DNA of 64,000 nucleotides from Pseudomonas taiwanensis (lineage in GTDB: Bacteria; Pseudomonadota; Gammaproteobacteria; Pseudomonadales; Pseudomonadaceae), in NCBI RefSeq assembly GCF_013393345.1, contig NZ_QJRF01000066.1, forward strand, positions 124,001 to 188,000. The letters run 5' to 3'. Position numbers and translations under genes: made by a program. This document shows, piece by piece, positions 42,693 to 53,235 of this stretch. Numbering within the stretch: position 1 is the stretch's first letter; every line of letters begins with the position of its first letter. The notes below the pieces were generated by a model. That model made no database searches and had not been told where the DNA came from. It was given only the letters and a program-made list of their open reading frames with translations.

Positions 42693-43544
42693 ATGCTCAA
42701 ACGCTCTCTCGCCCTCGTGGCCGGCATCGCACTGTCCGTTTCCGCTGTTGTTTCCCAGGCCGCCGAAGTCCTCAGGGTTTCGGCCATTCCCGACGAAGCC
42801 CCCACCGAACTGCTGCGCAAGTTCAAGCCGCTCGGTGCTTACCTCGAGAAGCAGCTGGGCATGAAAGTGGAGTTCGTTCCCGTGGCCGACTACGCCGCCG
42901 TGGTCGAATCCCTGGCGGCGGACCGTTTGGACATGGCGTGGCTCGGCGGCTTCACCTTCGTCCAGACCCGCCTGAAGACTGGCAATGCCATCCCCCTGGT
43001 ACAGCGCGAGCAGGACGAGAAGTTCACCAGCAAGTTCATCAGCGCCGACCCGGCGGTGAAATCCCTGCAGGACCTCAAGGGCAAGACCTTCGCCTTCGGC
43101 TCGGTGTCCTCCACCTCCGGCAGCCTGATGCCGCGCTACTTCATGCAGAAGGACGGCATCGTGCCCGAGCAGTACTTCTCCCGCGTCGCCTATTCCGGCG
43201 CCCATGACGCCACCGTGGCCTGGGTCCAGGCGGGCAAGGTGGATGGCGGCGTGCTCAATGCCAGCGTCTGGCAGAAGCTGGTGGACGCCGGCAAGGTCGA
43301 CACCAACAAGGTGAAGGTCTTCGCCACCACCCCGACCTACTACGACTACAACTGGACCGTTCGCGGGACCCTGGACCCGGCCCTGGCCGAGAAGATCAAG
43401 CAGGCCTTCCTCGCACTTGACCCGGCCAACCCGGAGCACAAGGCGATCCTCGACCTGCAGGCCGCCAGCCGCTTCATTCCGACCAAGCCCGAGAACTACG
43501 CGGGCATCGAGGAAGCTGCCCGCTCGGCCGGCCTGTTGAAGTGA
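42693..43544 (+). CDS. PhnD-like binding protein of a putative selenate ABC importer
   Basis: A 283-residue periplasmic protein with a signal peptide ([20 protein letters not shown]...SQAAE). The mature part resembles PhnD/PtxB oxyanion binders: [35 protein letters not shown], and [19 protein letters not shown] recall a subfamily (TIGR04553) defined as putative selenate-binding proteins from its linkage to selD; the neighbours here (selD and mnmH, 2-4 kb away) fit that. Phosphonate or phosphite as ligand cannot be excluded. CGGAG precedes the start. It is the first of four genes. Confidence 0.78.
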   Translation: MLKRSLALVAGIALSVSAVVSQAAEVLRVSAIPDEAPTELLRKFKPLGAYLEKQLGMKVEFVPVADYAAVVESLAADRLDMAWLGGFTFVQTRLKTGNAIPLVQREQDEKFTSKFISADPAVKSLQDLKGKTFAFGSVSSTSGSLMPRYFMQKDGIVPEQYFSRVAYSGAHDATVAWVQAGKVDGGVLNASVWQKLVDAGKVDTNKVKVFATTPTYYDYNWTVRGTLDPALAEKIKQAFLALDPANPEHKAILDLQAASRFIPTKPENYAGIEEAARSAGLLK

Positions 43545-44347
43545 GTCTTTCGCTGTACGGCGTGGACCTGGTCCACGCCAATGGCCAACCTGCGCTTCTG
43601 GGTATCGATCTCACCATTGGCAACGGCGAGCGGGTCGCCATCATCGGCCCGTCCGGCGCCGGCAAGACCAGCCTGCTGCGCTTGCTCGCTACCAACCTCG
43701 TACCCGCCGCCGGGCAACTCCAATTGCTCGGCACAACGCCCTGGTCGCTCTCAGCGCGCGAGCGCCAGCGCCTGCGGGCACGGATCGGCCTGGTGCATCA
43801 GTCGCCCCCCTTACCGCCGCGCCAGCGGGTGGTCACCGCGGTGCTGGCCGGCAAACTCGGCCAATGGTCCCTGTCCAAGGGATTGCTCAGTCTGCTGCAC
43901 CCCCTGGACAGCGCCGGCGCCCAAGCCGCCCTGGCCCGGCTGGACCTGGCCGACAAGCTCTTCGAACGCTGCGACCAACTCTCCGGCGGTCAATTGCAAC
44001 GCGTGGGCATCGCCCGTGTGCTCTACCAGGCGCCTGACCTGATCCTCGCCGACGAGCCGGTTTCCGCGATGGACCCGGTGTTGGCCGACCACACCCTCGG
44101 CGTACTCTGCGCCGATGCCAGCCGCCGTGGTGTCACGCTGCTGGCGAGCCTGCACGCCGTCGAGCTGGCGCTGGAACATTTCCCGCGCATCGTCGGCATC
44201 CGCGACGGTCGCGTCGCGTTCGATCTCCCGCGAGAAGCCGTCAGCCAGGCTGACCTGGATGCCCTCTACGCCAACGAGCAACTGCGCGGCGATGCGCCCT
44301 CCTCGCCGCTCGTGGCGGCGCCCACGCTGCACATTCCGCGATGCTGA
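43541..44347 (+). CDS. ATPase of the putative selenate importer
   Basis: A 268-residue PhnC-like ABC ATPase. Walker A is [10 protein letters not shown] (about residues 34-43), the signature [10 protein letters not shown] is near 147, and Walker [13 protein letters not shown] near 167. The start is GTG at 43541, overlapping the stop of the binding-protein gene (GTGA). It overlaps the next gene by 7 bases. The C-terminal 30 residues (after [10 protein letters not shown]) are not conserved in PhnC. Confidence 0.88.
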   Translation: MSLSLYGVDLVHANGQPALLGIDLTIGNGERVAIIGPSGAGKTSLLRLLATNLVPAAGQLQLLGTTPWSLSARERQRLRARIGLVHQSPPLPPRQRVVTAVLAGKLGQWSLSKGLLSLLHPLDSAGAQAALARLDLADKLFERCDQLSGGQLQRVGIARVLYQAPDLILADEPVSAMDPVLADHTLGVLCADASRRGVTLLASLHAVELALEHFPRIVGIRDGRVAFDLPREAVSQADLDALYANEQLRGDAPSSPLVAAPTLHIPRC

Positions 44348-45168
44348 AAACCGCCCCCCGCGACCCCGCGGCGCTGCCTCGGCTGCTGCTCACCCTGCTG
44401 GCCGTGGCGCTGCTCTGGCCCGGATTCGAACTGAGCGAGCTGAACCCGGTCGTGCTGCTGGATGAGGGTAACGCCCGCACCATGGGACAGTTCCTGTCCG
44501 CCTTCTGGCCACCCGAACACGGCGAGGAATTCCTTCAGCTATTGGGTCGCGCCACGCTGGAAACCCTGGCAATCGCCACCGCCGGAATGAGCCTGGCGCT
44601 GCTGATCGCCCTGCCCGCCTCGCTCTGGGCCAGTCGTGCGCTGTCGCTGTCAGCCCTTCACCATGGCGGACGTCCGGCCTGGTGGGCGCAAGCACTGCGC
44701 TGGCCGGTGCGCGGGCTGCTGATCTTCCTGCGCAGCGTGCCGGAAATCGTCTGGGCACTGCTGTTCGTCCGGGCCGTGGGCCTCGGCCCCACCGCCGGCG
44801 TCCTGGCCATCGCCATCACCTACAGCGGCATGCTCGGTAAGGTCTACGCGGAAATCTTCGAGTCCGTCGACCCGCGCCCCGGTCGCGCGCTGCTTGCCGC
44901 AGGCAGCCCTCGCTTGGCCGCATTCGCCTATGGCGTGCTGCCCAACGCAGCGGCGGAGGTGATTTCCTACACCGTCTACCGCTGGGAATGCGCAGTGCGC
45001 GCCTCAGTGGTGATGGGCTTCGTCGGCGCCGGTGGCCTGGGCCAGCAGATGGATCTGTCGATGCGCATGTTCGCCGGCGGTGAAGTCGCCAGCATGCTGC
45101 TGACCTTCCTCGTCCTGGTGCTGCTGGCCGACCAGCTCAGCCGCTTCCTGCGCGGGAGGTTCGCGTGA
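44341..45168 (+). CDS. PhnE-like permease 1 of the putative selenate importer
   Basis: A 275-residue inner-membrane permease with about six helices and the coupling-helix EAA-type loop: [21 protein letters not shown] (shown from 177), then [20 protein letters not shown]. The segment [20 protein letters not shown] is a PhnE hallmark. It starts inside the ATPase gene's end and overlaps the next permease by 4 bases (GTGA). Confidence 0.87.
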   Translation: MLKTAPRDPAALPRLLLTLLAVALLWPGFELSELNPVVLLDEGNARTMGQFLSAFWPPEHGEEFLQLLGRATLETLAIATAGMSLALLIALPASLWASRALSLSALHHGGRPAWWAQALRWPVRGLLIFLRSVPEIVWALLFVRAVGLGPTAGVLAIAITYSGMLGKVYAEIFESVDPRPGRALLAAGSPRLAAFAYGVLPNAAAEVISYTVYRWECAVRASVVMGFVGAGGLGQQMDLSMRMFAGGEVASMLLTFLVLVLLADQLSRFLRGRFA

Positions 45169-45929
45169 GGACGGGCAATATCCTGGTAATCCTCGCCCTG
45201 CTGGCGGCGGCAATCGCGTCCTTCGTCTGGCTGGGCATCGACCTTGGCGCCCTCGTCAGCGGCGACGCCCTCGAGCAGATGGGCAGCTACGCGATGCGCT
45301 TCCTGAGCCCGGATTTCTCCGAAGCGCACCTCAAGGCCATCGGCTGGGGTGCCCTGGAAACCCTCGCCATGTCGGCACTCGGCACGCTGCTGGCAGCGCT
45401 GCTGGGCCTGCTCATCGCTCTGCCGGCCGCCGGGCGCTTCGGCAGCCTGGCCCAAGGTGCCGCGCGCCTGCTGCTCAACGCACTGCGTGCGGTGCCGGAA
45501 CTGGTCTGGGCGGCGCTGATGGTGCTGGCCGCCGGACTGGGTCCCAACGCCGGCACCCTGGCCCTGGCCCTGCATACTGCCGGGGTGCTGGGACGCCTGT
45601 TCGCCGAAGCCCTGGAAAACACTCCGCCCGAACCCGCCGAAGCCATCCGCCTGAATGGCGGTGGCCGCGTCGCCGCCTTCTGCTACGGCACGCTGCCGGG
45701 GGTCTGGCCGCAACTGGTGGCCTACATGCTCTATCGCTGGGAGAACAACATCCGCATGGCCAGCGTGCTCGGCTTCGTCGGCGCCGGAGGCCTGGGGCAG
45801 ATGCTCTACGTGAGCCTGTCACTGTTCCAGGAAGCCCAGGCGGCCAGCGTGATCCTGGCGATGCTGATCCTGGTATTGGCGGTGGATGCCCTGAGCGGCT
45901 GGATGCGCCAGCGCTGGGTGAGCGCGTAG
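45165..45929 (+). CDS. PhnE-like permease 2 of the putative selenate importer
   Basis: A 254-residue permease homologous to the preceding one: EALENTPPEPAEAIRLNGGG, FCYGTLPGVWPQLVAYMLYR and [20 protein letters not shown] are its matching motifs. Two permeases imply a heterodimeric channel, as in the selenate-type clusters, whereas many PhnE systems have one. The start is GTG at 45165. No terminator is seen; two intergenic repeats follow. Confidence 0.87.
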   Translation: MRTGNILVILALLAAAIASFVWLGIDLGALVSGDALEQMGSYAMRFLSPDFSEAHLKAIGWGALETLAMSALGTLLAALLGLLIALPAAGRFGSLAQGAARLLLNALRAVPELVWAALMVLAAGLGPNAGTLALALHTAGVLGRLFAEALENTPPEPAEAIRLNGGGRVAAFCYGTLPGVWPQLVAYMLYRWENNIRMASVLGFVGAGGLGQMLYVSLSLFQEAQAASVILAMLILVLAVDALSGWMRQRWVSA

Positions 45930-45939
45930 GCGCGCAAAG

Positions 45940-46040
45940 CTGTGGGGGCGATTTCAATCGCTTGGCAGACCGAGGGGCTGCCCCTTGGACTCCATGAGGG
46001 GCAGCGTTGCTGCCCTTCGCGAATGAATTCGCCCCCACAA
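45940..46040. repeat. Intergenic repeat, GGGGGCGATTTCAATCGC / GAATTCATTCGC mixed copy
   Basis: The left arm is GTGGGGGCGATTTCAATCGC, the right arm GCGAATGAATTCGCCCCCAC; the arms come from two variants of the same family (compare 54862-54943 and 60041-60137). Confidence 0.8.
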
Positions 46041-46063
46041 GAAAAGCCCAAGCTGAATAGCGA

Positions 46064-46152
46064 CGTAGGATGGGTGGAGCTTGCGATACCCATCAGCCTT
46101 GTCCGCATGAGTATCGCTCCGCTCGCGGAACGCCGCCCGCCCCATCCTACGG
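46064..46152. repeat. Intergenic repeat, GTAGGATGGG family
   Basis: GTAGGATGGGTGGAGCTTGC and CGCCCGCCCCATCCTACGG form the arms; the inner GATACCCATC and GAGTATCGCTCCGCTCGCGG are shared with 34657-34731. Confidence 0.8.
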
Positions 46153-46161
46153 ACTAATCGG

Positions 46162-46527
46162 TCAGAAACCGTCTTTCTCGAGATGGTCGAGATTCACCGT
46201 CTCACCGGGCTCGGCGCCCAACACGCGGCGGATGTCTTCGAAGATCAAATCGTATTCCTTGTGGTTACGCATGATCAGCGTGGTGTTCGGGTGCAGCCCG
46301 TTCTTCACCGCCACCTTGGAAACGATGCTGGCGAAGTTGAACGCGGTATCGCGATGCATCTCGAACTCTTCGGAGAATGGCTTGCCCTCGATTTCGCCCA
46401 CCATGCGGAAGTGCAGCATGGTGCCTTCCTTCGCATTCGGACGCGCTTCGTAGTAGAGGTCGATGGAGAACTGCTGCCCCGGAAAACCGGGCACGCTGGC
46501 CCGATGTACATGGCCTGGTTCGAACAT
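46162..46527 (-). CDS. DUF5064-type protein
   Basis: A 121-residue protein starting MFEPGHVHRASVPGFPGQQF at 46527, with AGGGAG 7 bases upstream. It has alternating beta strands (FSIDLYYEARPN, TMLHFRMVGEIEGKPFSEEF) and then an NFASIVSKVAVKNGL helix and the EYDLIFEDIRRVLGAEPGE end. I recall the family as DUF5064, found mainly in pseudomonads, without known function. No signal peptide. Single-gene unit. Confidence 0.72.
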   Translation of the reverse strand: MFEPGHVHRASVPGFPGQQFSIDLYYEARPNAKEGTMLHFRMVGEIEGKPFSEEFEMHRDTAFNFASIVSKVAVKNGLHPNTTLIMRNHKEYDLIFEDIRRVLGAEPGETVNLDHLEKDGF

Positions 46528-46673
46528 GGTTACGCTCCCTGTGGTTATCAAAGAGAAGAAGGTGGATTGAGTCTAGCCCGCTCCACCAGTTTCGCTGGCC
46601 GCCCCTGACCGGTGCACGATCAAGCGGGCGGCGCACTCCTGGACGCCTTCCCTGGTATCCATCAGACGCCGGC

Positions 46674-46991
46674 TCAGTGAACGCTCGGCGCCTCGTCCCG
46701 CTCCTGGATCAGGACCCAGGGCGCTACCACCACGGCCCAGAGCTTCGGATCGCGAGCCAGCAGATCCTGGGCGCGCGACTCCTCCACCTTGCTGAGTTTG
46801 CCGGCTGCCAGAAGTGCCGCGACCTGTGCCTTGTCGTCTTCGGCTACGGCCAGTGCAACGCCGACCAGGTCCGCGGCACCGTCCACCCAGAGCAGGGCGC
46901 CCCGGGCGAAGAAGGGCTGCAGCTCCTCCCAGGTGATGGCGGCGGTTTCGCCGAGCAGCTTGGCATAGAGGGTGCTAGCGTTATCGTTCAT
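46674..46991 (-). CDS. DUF2288-type protein
   Basis: A 105-residue cytoplasmic protein: MNDNASTLYAKLLGETAAIT, WEELQPFFARGALLWVDGAA, VALAVAEDDKAQVAALLAAG, and a LWAVVVAPWVLIQERD end. The WEEL...F.RG..L.V pattern matches DUF2288 as I remember it. No catalytic motif is known. The start at 46991 is placed by family length; the ribosome site is weak. Confidence 0.78.
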   Translation of the reverse strand: MNDNASTLYAKLLGETAAITWEELQPFFARGALLWVDGAADLVGVALAVAEDDKAQVAALLAAGKLSKVEESRAQDLLARDPKLWAVVVAPWVLIQERDEAPSVH

Positions 46992-47296
46992 GGCTTGTAT
47001 TGAGTTGGTTGGTAACGAAAGGATTTGGGGGCGCGCAATGATAGCGCCGGTCAACTTTCAGACAAGCCCTGCTTGACGATGCCAACCATGCACAAGACAC
47101 GCCGTATTTCTATACGTTTGTTTCAATTAAGCGACACAAGATCATTCCGCCATCAATACCCGACTTTTCAAGCCGTAAATCAGCAATCTACACTGTTCCG
47201 GTACAGTTGTCGGGGCGTGTCGGCGGGGTGCAATACCTTGTCCCGTAGCTTCGGCAAACAGGACAACAACAACGAAAAACACAAGAGTGGAGCACT
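46992..47296. other. braC upstream region, 305 bp
   Basis: It holds the divergent promoters of the DUF2288 gene and the bra operon. The part from 47091 to 47210 is AT-rich compared with its surroundings, as expected for a strong promoter. I see no clear operator and no gene. Confidence 0.5.
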
Positions 47297-48418
47297 ATGA
47301 ATAAGGCTACCAAGCAGATTTCCAAACTGTTCGCCGCCATGGCTCTCGCCGGTGTCGCCAGCTACTCCGTAGCAGCTGACACCATCAAGATCGCCCTGGC
47401 TGGCCCGGTGACCGGTGCGGTTGCCCAGTACGGCGAGATGCAGTTCATCGGCGCCAAGATGGCGATCGAGCAGATCAACAAGGCCGGCGGGGTGAACGGC
47501 GCTCAGCTCGAAGGCGTGGTCTATGACGACGCTTGCGATCCGAAACAGGCTGTTGCCGTAGCCAACAAGATCGTCAACGACGGTATCCACTACGTAGTTG
47601 GCCACCTCTGCTCCAGCTCCACCCAGCCCGCGTCCGACATCTACGAAGACGAAGGCATCCTGATGATCACCGCGGCCTCCACCAGCCCGGACATCACCTC
47701 CCGTGGCTACCAGCTGGTGTTCCGCACCATCGGCCTGGACAGCCTGCAGGGCCCGACCGCCGGCAACTTCATTGCCGACCACATCAAGCCGAAGACCGTT
47801 GCCGTAATCCACGACAAGCAACAGTACGGCGAAGGCATCGCCACTGCCGTCAAGCAGACCCTGGAAAGCAAAGGCGTGAAAGTCGCCCTGTTCGAAGGCA
47901 TCAACGCCGGCGACAAGGACTTCTCCACCATCGTTTCCAAGCTGAAGCAAGCCGGTGTGGACTTCGTCTACTACGGCGGCTACCACCCGGAACTCGGCCT
48001 GCTGCTGCGCCAGTCGGCTGAAAAAGGCCTGAAAGTACGCTTCATGGGTCCGGAAGGCGTGGGCAACAAAGAGCTCTCCGCCATCGCTGGCCCGGCTTCC
48101 GAAGGTCTGCTGGTAACCCTGCCGAAGTCCTTCGACCAGGATCCGAAGAACCAGGCCCTGGTAGATGCTTTCAAGGCCAAGAACGAAGACCCGAGCGGTC
48201 CGTTCGTGTTCCCGGCCTACGCCGCTGTACAAGTCATCGCCGAAGGCATCAAGAAAGCCGGCGAAGACGATACCGCCAAGGTAGCTGCCGCCCTGCGCGC
48301 CAACTCCTTCGCTACCCCGACCGGCAACCTGGCCTTCGATGAGAAGGGCGATCTGAAGGACTTCAGCTTCGTGGTGTACGAGTGGCACAAGGACGGCACC
48401 AAAACCGAAGCTAAATAA
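47297..48418 (+). CDS. braC: Branched-chain amino acid binding protein
   Basis: A 373-residue periplasmic binding protein with a signal peptide (MNKATKQISKLFAAMALAGV...SYSVAAD). The mature part has the LIV-binding layout: IKIALAGPVTGAVAQYGEMQ, GVVYDDACDPKQAVAVANKI (with the family's Cys) and VVGHLCSSSTQPASDIYEDE (second Cys of the disulfide). It delivers leucine, isoleucine, valine and, in P. aeruginosa, alanine and threonine. GGAG precedes the ATG. A strong hairpin separates it from braD, which would give excess binding protein over membrane parts. Confidence 0.96.
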   Translation: MNKATKQISKLFAAMALAGVASYSVAADTIKIALAGPVTGAVAQYGEMQFIGAKMAIEQINKAGGVNGAQLEGVVYDDACDPKQAVAVANKIVNDGIHYVVGHLCSSSTQPASDIYEDEGILMITAASTSPDITSRGYQLVFRTIGLDSLQGPTAGNFIADHIKPKTVAVIHDKQQYGEGIATAVKQTLESKGVKVALFEGINAGDKDFSTIVSKLKQAGVDFVYYGGYHPELGLLLRQSAEKGLKVRFMGPEGVGNKELSAIAGPASEGLLVTLPKSFDQDPKNQALVDAFKAKNEDPSGPFVFPAYAAVQVIAEGIKKAGEDDTAKVAAALRANSFATPTGNLAFDEKGDLKDFSFVVYEWHKDGTKTEAK

Positions 48419-48435
48419 GCTTCCCGCCTGAACGC

Positions 48436-48466
48436 AAAGCCCACTGCTTAGGCAGTGGGCTTTGTT
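48436..48466 (+). terminator. Attenuating terminator between braC and braD
   Basis: AAAGCCCACTGC-TTAG-GCAGTGGGCTTT, a 12-bp perfect stem followed by GTTT. Partial read-through would supply braDEFG at a lower level. Confidence 0.85.
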
Positions 48467-48533
48467 TATCCGTGTTTTACGGGCTCCGCTGCGCCACAAG
48501 CGCCGCTTTTCGTGATGCCCGAGGAGTTAGGGA

Positions 48534-50706
<2,173 letters not shown>

Positions 50707-50710
<4 letters not shown>

Positions 50711-51474
50711 GCCGCCCGATTCTCGAAGTAAGCGGTCTCACCATGCGCTTCGGCGGCCTGTTGGCCGTCAACGGGGTGGGTCTGACCGTACAGGAAAAAC
50801 AAGTCGTCTCCATGATCGGCCCGAACGGCGCCGGCAAGACCACTGTGTTCAACTGCCTGACCGGCTTCTACCAGCCGACCTCCGGCAGCATTAGCCTGGA
50901 TGGCGAGCAGATCGAAGCCCTGCCGGGCCACAAGATCGCTGGCAAGGGCGTGGTTCGGACCTTCCAGAACGTTCGCCTGTTCAAGGAAATGACTGCGGTG
51001 GAGAACCTGCTGGTCGCCCAGCATCGCCACCTCAATACCAACTTCCTCGCCGGCCTGCTGAAGACTCCGGGCTTCCGCAAGAGCGAACGCGAGGCCATGG
51101 ACTACGCCGCCCACTGGCTGGAGAAGGTCAACCTGACCGATTTCGCCAACCGCCCGGCTGGCACCCTGGCCTACGGTCAGCAACGTCGCCTGGAAATCGC
51201 CCGCTGCATGATGACGCGCCCGCGCATCCTCATGCTCGACGAGCCGGCCGCTGGTCTCAACCCGAAAGAGACCGACGACCTCAAGGCGCTGATCGCGATG
51301 CTGCGCAACGAGCACAACGTGACCGTGCTGCTGATCGAGCACGACATGAAGCTGGTGATGAGCATTTCCGACCACATCTATGTGATCAACCAGGGCACCC
51401 CCCTGGCCGACGGCACGCCGGAGCAGATCCGCAACAACCCCGACGTGATCAAAGCCTATCTGGGGGAGGCCTGA
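50707..51474 (+). CDS. braF: Branched-chain amino acid transport ATPase BraF (LivG)
   Basis: A 255-residue ABC ATPase. Walker A is GPNGAGKTT (near residues 38-46), the LivG-type signature region reads [16 protein letters not shown], and Walker [16 protein letters not shown] (near 175), followed by the H-loop [12 protein letters not shown]. The signature deviates from LSGGQ in the usual LivG way. Its partner is BraG, whose gene starts 3 bp later. Confidence 0.96.
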
Positions 51475-51477
51475 ACC

Positions 51478-52179
51478 ATGCTTACTTTCGACAAGGTTTC
51501 CACCTTCTACGGCAAGATCCAGGCGCTTCACGGCGTCAGCATGGATGTGAAAAAGGGCGAGATCGTCACCCTGATCGGTGCCAACGGCGCCGGCAAGTCG
51601 ACCCTGCTGATGACCCTCTGCGGCTCGCCGCGTGCCGCCAGTGGCAGCATTCGCTATGAAGGCGAAGAACTCGTTGGCCAGGAATCCTGCGACATCATGC
51701 GCAAGAGCATCGCCGTCGTGCCAGAAGGCCGCCGCGTGTTCGCCCGCCTGACCGTCGAAGAAAACCTGGCCATGGGCGGCTTCTTCACCGCCAAGGGCGA
51801 CTTCCAGGAGCAGATGGACAAGGTGCTGCACCTGTTCCCACGCCTGAAGGAACGCTTCGAGCAACGCGCCGGCACCATGTCCGGCGGCGAACAGCAGATG
51901 CTCGCCATCGGCCGCGCGCTGATGAGCAAGCCCAAGCTGCTGCTGCTCGACGAACCTTCCCTGGGTCTGGCGCCGATCATCATCCAGCAGATCTTCGACA
52001 TCATCGAGCAACTGCGTAAGGACGGCGTGACCATCTTCCTGGTGGAACAGAACGCCAACCAGGCGCTCAAGCTGGCCGACCGTGGCTATGTGCTGGAAAA
52101 CGGGCACATCGTCATGCAAGGCAGCGGCGACGACCTACTCAACGACCCCAAGGTCCGCGACGCCTACCTCGGCGGCTAA
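51478..52179 (+). CDS. braG: Branched-chain amino acid transport ATPase BraG (LivF)
   Basis: A 233-residue ABC ATPase with Walker A GANGAGKST (near residues 36-44), signature MSGGEQQMLAIGRALM (near 137) and Walker B LLLLDEPSLGLAPII (near 158). Fifth and last gene of the bra operon; a terminator follows 17 bp after the stop. Confidence 0.96.
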   Translation: MLTFDKVSTFYGKIQALHGVSMDVKKGEIVTLIGANGAGKSTLLMTLCGSPRAASGSIRYEGEELVGQESCDIMRKSIAVVPEGRRVFARLTVEENLAMGGFFTAKGDFQEQMDKVLHLFPRLKERFEQRAGTMSGGEQQMLAIGRALMSKPKLLLLDEPSLGLAPIIIQQIFDIIEQLRKDGVTIFLVEQNANQALKLADRGYVLENGHIVMQGSGDDLLNDPKVRDAYLGG

Positions 52180-52195
52180 CGACCTCGCTGTACAA

Positions 52196-52222
52196 AAAAA
52201 CGGCCCTTCGGGGCCGTTTTCT
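52196..52222 (+). terminator. Terminator of the bra operon
   Basis: CGGCCC-TTCG-GGGCCG with AAAA before and TTTTCTTTT after; the A/T flanks extend the stem. Confidence 0.92.
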
Positions 52223-52272
52223 TTTGTCCACGAGCACCAAGGGCGGCTACCGGCACGGCCTGCTTCCACAAC

Positions 52273-52337
52273 CGGTCCACCTTTCGTGATTCACCTGGGC
52301 TCCGCCGGTGGATGTAAAAAGCGACATCCACCCTACG
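52273..52337. repeat. Shortened intergenic repeat, GTAGGGTGGA family
   Basis: CGGTGGATGTAAAAAGCGAC...CCACCCTACG is the same right half as at 14395-14422 and 17713-17743; the left half is degraded. The rest of the 333-bp gap holds the bra terminator and the promoter region of the repeat-protein gene (AT-rich 52366-52460). Confidence 0.7.
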
Positions 52338-52512
52338 AGACTTGGCCACCTACCAGTGGATAAAACAACACAACCCATTGATATAAAAGGCTTAAACCAA
52401 CCATCAACGGCGTTGATGGTCTCTATCGGGCGTGATCACTTTTTAATCATTCACCCATCCGTAAGATTGGCTCCGTACTCAGTTTCCAGCCCCCCTTCGA
52501 GGAGCCCAGACC

Positions 52513-52959
52513 ATGAAAACTCAAGCCATCGCCGCACTGTTCATCGCCACCCTGAGCAGCTCTGTTTTCGCTCTGCCGTCCTCCTCCCAGACCATCGAGC
52601 CGGTTGTTGCTGAAGGCTACATGGTGCTGGATCGCGTTGCCGAAGGCGGTTCCGACCGCACCGGTGCCAACCGCATCGCTGAAGGCGGTTCCGACCGCAC
52701 TGGCGCCAACCGCATCGCTGAAGGCGGCTCCGACCGCACTGGCGCCAACCGCATCGCTGAAGGCGGCTCCGACCGCACTGGCGCCAACCGCATCGCTGAA
52801 GGCGGCTCCGACCGCACTGGCGCCAACCGCATCGCTGAAGGCGGCTCCGACCGCACTGGCGCTAACCGCATCGCCGAAAGCGGCTCTGATCGCACCAATG
52901 TCTTCCGCGTTGCTGAAGGGGGTTCCGACCGCCTGCCGCAAGCCCAACGCGTAAGCTGA
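52513..52959 (+). CDS. Secreted tandem-repeat protein, function unknown
   Basis: A 148-residue protein. Residues 1-20 are a signal peptide (MKTQAIAALFIATLSSSVFA), then a short linker (LPSSSQTIEPVVAEGYMVLD), then about eight units of the 13-residue motif RIAEGGSDRTGAN. Six are identical or nearly so; the last two vary (RIAESGSDRTNVF and RVAEGGSDRLPQ). The units are rich in Gly, Ser, Asp and Arg, with alternating charge and no Cys, so a disordered or ribbon-like chain is likely. GGAG lies 9 bases before ATG and a strong terminator follows. I recall similar pseudomonad proteins labelled phage infection protein, but know no experiment behind it. Confidence 0.85.
   Translation: MKTQAIAALFIATLSSSVFALPSSSQTIEPVVAEGYMVLDRVAEGGSDRTGANRIAEGGSDRTGANRIAEGGSDRTGANRIAEGGSDRTGANRIAEGGSDRTGANRIAEGGSDRTGANRIAESGSDRTNVFRVAEGGSDRLPQAQRVS
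52633..52932 (+). repeat. Coding 39-bp tandem repeat
   Basis: The unit CGCATCGCTGAAGGCGGCTC...CGACCGCACTGGCGCCAAC repeats about 7.7 times, with the central copies identical in DNA, which implies recent expansion or gene conversion. Being a multiple of 3, copy changes keep the frame. Confidence 0.9.
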
Positions 52960-52981
52960 TCGCAACTCGCTACAAAACCTC

Positions 52982-53011
52982 GAAGCCCGGCAAATGCCGG
53001 GCTTCTTGTTT
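52982..53011 (+). terminator. Terminator of the repeat-protein gene
   Basis: GAAGCCCGGC-AAAT-GCCGGGCTTC, 10-bp perfect stem followed by TTGTTT. Confidence 0.9.
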
Positions 53012-53041
53012 GGGGAGCAAATTCATTCGCAACTGCAAACC

Positions 53042-53128
53042 GCAGGTTGGTCCGAGCGCAGCGAGGCCCAACGATGCGTAGTCCAGCCTTGCTGTGTTGG
53101 GCTTCGTTCCTCAGACCAACCTACAAGA
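53042..53128. repeat. Intergenic repeat, GTAGGTTGG family
   Basis: GCAGGTTGGTCCGAGCGCAG and CTCAGACCAACCTACAAG form the arms, with inner GAGGCCCAACGATGCG and TGTTGGGCTTCGTT. Confidence 0.8.
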
Positions 53129-53235
53129 AGCGCCCAGCACCAAGGCTGTCCGGAAATCCCGATCTTGAGCCCCGGCAAGGCAATTCCCGCGCATTCGCAC
53201 TACTCTGTGCCGGTACCTGCAAACAAGGAGTCCGC

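Noticed and set aside
52633-52932. CRISPR-like array
   Set aside because: The 39-bp units are directly joined with no unique spacers and encode a continuous protein; no cas genes are nearby.
52447-52965. A 172-codon minus-strand frame across the 39-bp tandem repeat
   Set aside because: The repeat length is a multiple of three, so all frames stay open through it; the plus-strand frame has the signal peptide, ribosome site and terminator.
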